Part shown: piece after piece, positions 6,793 to 9,972 of the stretch | Layout: every line of letters begins with the position of its first letter | Position numbering within the stretch: the stretch's first letter is position 1 | Translations under genes and position numbers: made by a program | Notes under the pieces: generated by a model | Database searches by the model: none | What the model was told of the DNA's origin: nothing | Seen by the model: only the letters and a program-made list of their open reading frames with translations | NCBI GenBank assembly: GCA_046049215.1 | Contig: JBJOER010000135.1 | Location: forward strand, 1-9,972 | Source of the DNA: JAJTFW01 sp046049215 | GTDB taxonomy: Bacteria > Bacteroidota > Bacteroidia > AKYH767-A > OLB10 | Reading direction: 5' to 3' | Length of the DNA stretch: 9,972 nt

Positions 6793-6910
6793 CTTTAACC
6801 ACAAAGGGCGCAAAGAAGGCACAAAGGGCGCGGAGAAAATAACTTATTAGTGATTAATGTGCCGAATTGAATAGCTCACTTTGCTTTTCTTCGCGGACAT
6901 TGCGGTTAAG
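6793..6910. repeat. MITE-like imperfect inverted repeat in convergent gap
   Basis: Left arm 6793-6826 (CTTTAACCACAAAGGGCGCA...) and right arm 6879-6910 are imperfect reverse complements over about 32 bp. Conserved blocks are TTAACC, CAA, CGC, AAGAA and AAAG, with about 52 bp between the arms. The ends are TTAACC/GGTTAA. The left arm also contains the 11-mer ACAAAGGGCGC twice, exactly 20 bases apart (6801-6811, 6821-6831). No target duplication is obvious and no protein is encoded. The element lies between two convergent genes. It could fold into a large hairpin in RNA from either strand and so help end transcription, or be a non-autonomous mobile element. Confidence 0.6.
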
Positions 6911-6929
6911 TAAAGGATCCCTATCAATG

Positions 6930-6964
6930 AAAAATCCGGAAGCACCGTGTGGTACTCCCGGATT
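6930..6964 (-). terminator. Intrinsic terminator of nrdA
   Basis: A 14-position stem with two mismatches (6933-6946 against 6951-6964, outer arms AATCCGG and CCGGATT) closes a four-base loop. Read on the - strand, the stem runs directly into TTTTT followed by C. The + strand side has no T run, so the terminator is oriented for the - strand. It lies about 60 bp beyond the nrdA stop codon, as expected for that gene's 3' end. Confidence 0.72.
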
Positions 6965-7004
6965 GAATTAATAATGTTCGATTTATTGTCCCAAGCTCTC
7001 GCTT

Positions 7005-7021
7005 AACTGACAACTGACAAC
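7005..7021 (+). repeat. AACTGAC tandem repeat
   Basis: Two perfect copies of AACTGAC followed by AAC, just beyond the nrdA stop codon. The unit is close to the GACAAC units at 244-271 before rpoN. It lies between the nrdA stop and its terminator and so would be in the nrdA 3' untranslated RNA. Confidence 0.45.
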
Positions 7022-7026
7022 CGGAC

Positions 7027-9471
7027 TCAACTTCCGCACATCAAACACCCGTCGGGATTATCGAGTGAGCAGCTGAGCTGATCGGAGGCCGATGGGGTTT
7101 GATCGGTGAAGTGCGTGGTAACGTCGTTGGCCGGTACCGCAGTAGTGCTGGTTGAAATGGCCGTGGTGGCGGTGACCGCCTCGGCGACGGCGTGGGGTAC
7201 CATTTCGTACTGCTTGTCGACCGTGAACTTGATGGCGTTGGTGGCAGGCTTGGTGCGCAGATAGTACATGCCGGTCTTGAGTCCGCGTTCCCAGGCGTAG
7301 AAGTGCATGGAGGTGAGCTTCGCGAAGTTCGGCTCGGCGATGAAAAGGTTCAACGACTGGCTCTGGCAGATAAAGGCTCCGCGGTCGGCCGCCATGTCGA
7401 TGATGGTGCGCTGCTTGATCTCCCACACGGTTTTGTAAAGCTCCTTGATGTCCTGGGGGATCTCCGGCATATTTTGAACGGAACCGTTCGCTGCGATGAC
7501 CTTGTTCTTCATGTCGTTGTTCCACAATCCCAGGCGGACCAGGTCCATCAGGAGGTGTTTATTCACAACGATGAATTCTCCGCTCAACACGCGGCGGTTG
7601 TAGATATTGGTGGTGTAGGGCTCGAAGCACTCGTTGTTGCCCAGGATCTGCGAGGTGGAAGCCGTCGGCATCGGAGCAAGCAGCAGGGAGTTGCGCACCC
7701 CGTGTTTCATCACTTCTTCGCGTAGCACGTCCCACTCCCAACGGTCGGTGGGTTTCACGTTCCACATGTCGAACTGGAAAATACCTTGCGACAAGGGCGA
7801 ACCTTTGAAGGTGGAGTACGGTCCCTCCGCGATGGCCAAGTCCTTCGATGCCGTCATGGCAGCGTAGTAGATGGTCTCGAATATCTCGCGGTTAAGCATG
7901 CGCGCCTCGTCGCTCTCGAAAGGATGGCGCAGCAGGATGAGCGCATCGGCCAGCCCCTGCACACCGATACCGATCGGGCGGTGGCGCATGTTGCTATTGC
8001 GGGCCTCTTCGATGGGATAGTAGTTCACATCGATGATGCGGTTCAGGTTCTTGGTCACCACGTAGGTGATGTCGAACAGCTTCTGATGGTCGAACTTTCC
8101 ATTGATGACGAAGCGGGGCAAGGCAATGGAAGCCAGGTTACATACCGCCACCTCATCCGGAGCAGTGTACTCGACGATTTCCGTACAGAGATTCGAGCTC
8201 TTGATGGTACCCAGGTTCTTCTGGTTGCTCTTCTCGTTGCAGGCGTCTTTGTAAAGGATATAAGGCGTTCCGGTTTCGATCTGCGATTCAAGAACGGCAG
8301 TCCACAGCTCGCGGGCGGGGATGGTGCGGCGGGCACGGCCTTCCTGCTCGTAGCGGCTGTAGAGCATTTCGAACTCGGCACCGTAGCAATCGCTCAGTCC
8401 GGGAGCTTCGTTGGGGCAGAATAGGCTCCACTCGCCTTCTTCCTTCACGCGCTTCATGAACAGATCGGGAATCCACAAGGCGTAGAAGAGGTCGCGGGCA
8501 CGCATCTCCTCCTTACCGTGGTTCTTCTTCAGTTCCAGGAATTCGAAGATGTCGGCATGCCATGGCTCGAGGTAAACGGCGAAGGAACCTTTGCGCTTAC
8601 CACCGCCCTGATCCACGTAGCGGGCCGTATCGTTGAACACACGCAACATGGGCACGATACCGTTGCTGGTGCCGTTGGTGCCGCGGATGTAAGAACCGGT
8701 TGCTCGTACGTTGTGGATGCTCAGGCCGATACCGCCGGCGCTTTGGCTGATCTGCGCTGTTTGCTTCAGCGTATTGTAGATACCGTCGATGCTGTCGCTT
8801 TGCATCTGCAACAGGAAGCAAGAACTCAGCTGGGGCTTGGGCGTACCGGAATTGAACAGGGTGGGCGTAGCGTGGGTGAACCAGCGCTCGCTCATCAGAT
8901 TATAGGTTTCGATAACCCCGTCCAGGTTATCCTTGTGAATACCCACCGACACGCGCATCAGCATGTGCTGGGGGCGTTCCACTACTTTTCCGTTCAGTTT
9001 CAGCAGGTAGGACTTCTCCAGTGTCTTGAAACCGAAGAAATCGTACCCGAAATCGCGGTCATATATAATAGTGGAGTCGAGCAGGTCGGCGTTGTTGCGG
9101 ATCACCTCCATCACATCGTCGGCGATCAGTCCTGCATTCTTGCCCGTTTTGGGGTCGATGTAGTCGTAAAGGTCCTGCATCGTTTCCGAAAACGACTTCT
9201 TGGTGTTCTTGTGCAGGTTGGAAATGGCGATACGGGAGGCCAGCAGGGCGAAATCCGGATGCCGTGTGGTCAGAGAAGCGGCGGTTTCAGCAGCCAGGTT
9301 GTCCAGTTCGGTGGTGGTTACGCCGTCGTAAACACCTTCAACCACCTTCTGGGCCACCAGGATCGGCTGCACGTGCTCAGGTGAGAGTCCGTAGCAGAGT
9401 TTCTGGATACGCGCGGTGATCTTGTCGAACTTGACCGATTCCTTTTTACCGTCTCTTTTAATGACAAACAT
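7027..9471 (-). CDS. nrdA: Ribonucleoside-diphosphate reductase class I, large (alpha) subunit, eukaryote-like
   Basis: This cytoplasmic enzyme reduces ribonucleoside diphosphates to deoxyribonucleotides, using a radical supplied by an NrdB partner that is not in this window. It is complete at 814 residues. The N-terminal ATP cone (about 1-92, starting MFVIKRDGKKESVKFDKITA) senses ATP/dATP. The redox pair is Cys218 (LSSCFLL) and Cys444 (AVCNLAS). The catalytic triad Asn427, Cys429 and Glu431 lies in SNLCTEI. Loop 2 for specificity is in DQGGGKRKGSFA, and the radical-path tyrosines are Tyr736-Tyr737 (GMYYLRT). The C-terminus ends DGCLMCGS, with the swing-arm thiols at Cys809 and Cys812. These residue numbers and the CLMCGS tail match what I recall of human RRM1, not E. 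coli NrdA with its CxxxxC tail. Bacteroidota commonly carry this eukaryote-like form. It converges on the upstream + strand genes and has an intrinsic terminator. No Shine-Dalgarno precedes the ATG. Confidence 0.97.
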   Translation of the reverse strand: MFVIKRDGKKESVKFDKITARIQKLCYGLSPEHVQPILVAQKVVEGVYDGVTTTELDNLAAETAASLTTRHPDFALLASRIAISNLHKNTKKSFSETMQDLYDYIDPKTGKNAGLIADDVMEVIRNNADLLDSTIIYDRDFGYDFFGFKTLEKSYLLKLNGKVVERPQHMLMRVSVGIHKDNLDGVIETYNLMSERWFTHATPTLFNSGTPKPQLSSCFLLQMQSDSIDGIYNTLKQTAQISQSAGGIGLSIHNVRATGSYIRGTNGTSNGIVPMLRVFNDTARYVDQGGGKRKGSFAVYLEPWHADIFEFLELKKNHGKEEMRARDLFYALWIPDLFMKRVKEEGEWSLFCPNEAPGLSDCYGAEFEMLYSRYEQEGRARRTIPARELWTAVLESQIETGTPYILYKDACNEKSNQKNLGTIKSSNLCTEIVEYTAPDEVAVCNLASIALPRFVINGKFDHQKLFDITYVVTKNLNRIIDVNYYPIEEARNSNMRHRPIGIGVQGLADALILLRHPFESDEARMLNREIFETIYYAAMTASKDLAIAEGPYSTFKGSPLSQGIFQFDMWNVKPTDRWEWDVLREEVMKHGVRNSLLLAPMPTASTSQILGNNECFEPYTTNIYNRRVLSGEFIVVNKHLLMDLVRLGLWNNDMKNKVIAANGSVQNMPEIPQDIKELYKTVWEIKQRTIIDMAADRGAFICQSQSLNLFIAEPNFAKLTSMHFYAWERGLKTGMYYLRTKPATNAIKFTVDKQYEMVPHAVAEAVTATTAISTSTTAVPANDVTTHFTDQTPSASDQLSCSLDNPDGCLMCGS

Positions 9472-9816
9472 ACAGCGGTGGGATTGAGGAGTTAAAAAAT
9501 GAGGTGTGTGTGGTTTTGTTGACTTGCTGGTACTCTTTCCGGACTGTTTTCTTTCATCTGACCGGCCCGGCTAGGGGCGACGAATCCTTTCAGCGTTTTC
9601 GCGCTGTTTTTTCACTCCGGATCGTTCAGATGAGTTTGAAAACCAGCACCTTTCCAAAAGAGTCGGATCAGTGCGTTTGCCGGTTACAAATCACGTTAAA
9701 GATAGGCTCCTACCCAAGGGCTATTTTTTCACATTCGCCTGCTTTTATCAACAAAAAACGGGTGCGAAAAAAAAGTGGGTTGGAAATTTTGGAATGCGGG
9801 AAAAATTGCTTTATTG
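9472..9816 (-). promoter_or_regulatory. Long upstream region/leader of nrdA
   Basis: About 345 bases of non-repetitive DNA lie between the nrdA ATG and the AT-rich repeat, with no convincing gene. On the - strand, TATCTTTA (+ strand 9697-9704) matches the TAnnTTTG -7 element at all but the last base. If used it would give a leader of roughly 220 bases. A single DnaA-box-like TTATCAACA (one mismatch to TTATCCACA) is at 9745-9753, and a small hairpin AGCG/CGCT is near 9597-9604 on the - strand side. I found no cobalamin-riboswitch core and no NrdR-box pair. A 114-codon open frame here (9504-9848, +) has no family signature, runs into the repeat and is judged non-coding. Confidence 0.35.
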
Positions 9817-9890
9817 AATTTGAAAATTTGAAAATCGAGATAATTTGAAAAATAATTTGATAATGAGTTGATGTGATGATATGATGATTG
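9817..9890. repeat. AT-rich TTTGA/TGATG intergenic repeat, copy 2
   Basis: A low-complexity tract made of AATTTGAAAA units passing into TGATGATATGATG units. Its first 15 bases are identical to 94-108. It contrasts with the GC-rich coding DNA and contains no supported gene. Confidence 0.6.
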
Positions 9891-9907
9891 ACTGAACAAG
9901 TGCAGCT

Positions 9908-9944
9908 CCCTGAGCTTGTCCGATAGCTATCGGACGAAGGGTCG
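9908..9944 (+). repeat. CCCTGAGCTTGTC...AAGGGTCG element, copy 2, with internal palindrome
   Basis: This is the same element as at 164-185, but the central part is replaced by a perfect 18-bp palindrome, GTCCGATAGCTATCGGAC (9918-9935). It is flanked by CCCTGAGCTT on the left and GAAGGGTCG on the right, so the outer CCCT/AGGG arms also pair. In RNA or single-stranded DNA it would make a strong hairpin. Nothing follows that would make it a standard terminator. The remaining 28 bases to the window edge show no recognisable feature. Confidence 0.6.
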
Positions 9945-9972
9945 CAACGATGTATACTAACGCTTTGAAGGG

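Noticed and set aside
8518..9384. 288-codon open frame on the + strand opposite nrdA, with other long frames at 7192-7725 and 7786-8424
   Set aside because: They lie antisense to a clearly conserved nrdA. Their translations show no family motif and are explained by the codon bias of the real gene.
9745..9753. Replication origin suggested by TTATCAACA
   Set aside because: A single near-match DnaA box with no cluster, no dnaA/dnaN neighbours and no AT-rich unwinding region of the expected type.
9472..9816. Cobalamin riboswitch or paired NrdR boxes for nrdA
   Set aside because: I could not find the conserved riboswitch core on the - strand, nor two NrdR-type palindromes. Claiming either would be unsupported.
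9504..9848. 114-codon open frame upstream of nrdA on the + strand
   Set aside because: No domain or signal, Cys/Phe-rich random-looking composition, and its end is encoded by the AT-rich repeat.

Overview
The window reads as an ordinary housekeeping stretch of a Bacteroidota chromosome of moderate GC content, probably near the Chitinophagales/Sphingobacteriales (lineage is an inference). Supporting signs: the asnS–rpoN gene order; TAnnTTTG promoter elements in place of an E. coli-type -10; no evident Shine-Dalgarno sequences; a lysyl-tRNA synthetase with a long C-terminal extension; signal peptides that end just before Gln; and a class I ribonucleotide reductase large subunit of the eukaryote-like type. 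No phage, plasmid, IS transposase, CRISPR or defence gene is visible.

Layout from left to right. (1) The last 28 codons of asnS (asparaginyl-tRNA synthetase), + strand. (2) A 208-bp gap holding short repeats and a TAnnTTTG element. (3) rpoN (sigma-54), followed 37 bp later by a seven-helix membrane protein distantly like the PAP2 superfamily. A 13-codon open frame fills the space between these two genes exactly. (4) lysS, with its own TAnnTTTG element. (5) A secreted M28 metallopeptidase with a PA-like insert and a C-terminal PDZ domain, followed 18 bp later by a secreted protein with a carboxypeptidase-regulatory-like domain. These two probably form a small envelope operon. (6) A 270-bp convergent gap with a large imperfect inverted repeat, an intrinsic terminator for the opposite strand and a short tandem repeat. 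(7) nrdA on the - strand, complete, with all catalytic cysteines and the ATP cone. (8) A 501-bp stretch upstream of nrdA containing its probable leader and more intergenic repeats.

The coding genes act in separate core processes: tRNA charging (asnS, lysS), sigma-54 transcription (rpoN), periplasmic or extracellular peptide turnover (M28) and dNTP synthesis (nrdA). I do not see a new multi-gene system. What most deserves a second look is non-coding. The two outer gaps share a composite repeat: an AATTTGAAAATTTGA-type tract followed by a CCCTGAGCTTGTC...AAGGGTCG element, and one copy carries a perfect 18-bp palindrome. The central gap has a MITE-like inverted repeat. TAnnTTTG elements lie so close to the rpoN and lysS start codons that near-leaderless mRNAs are likely.
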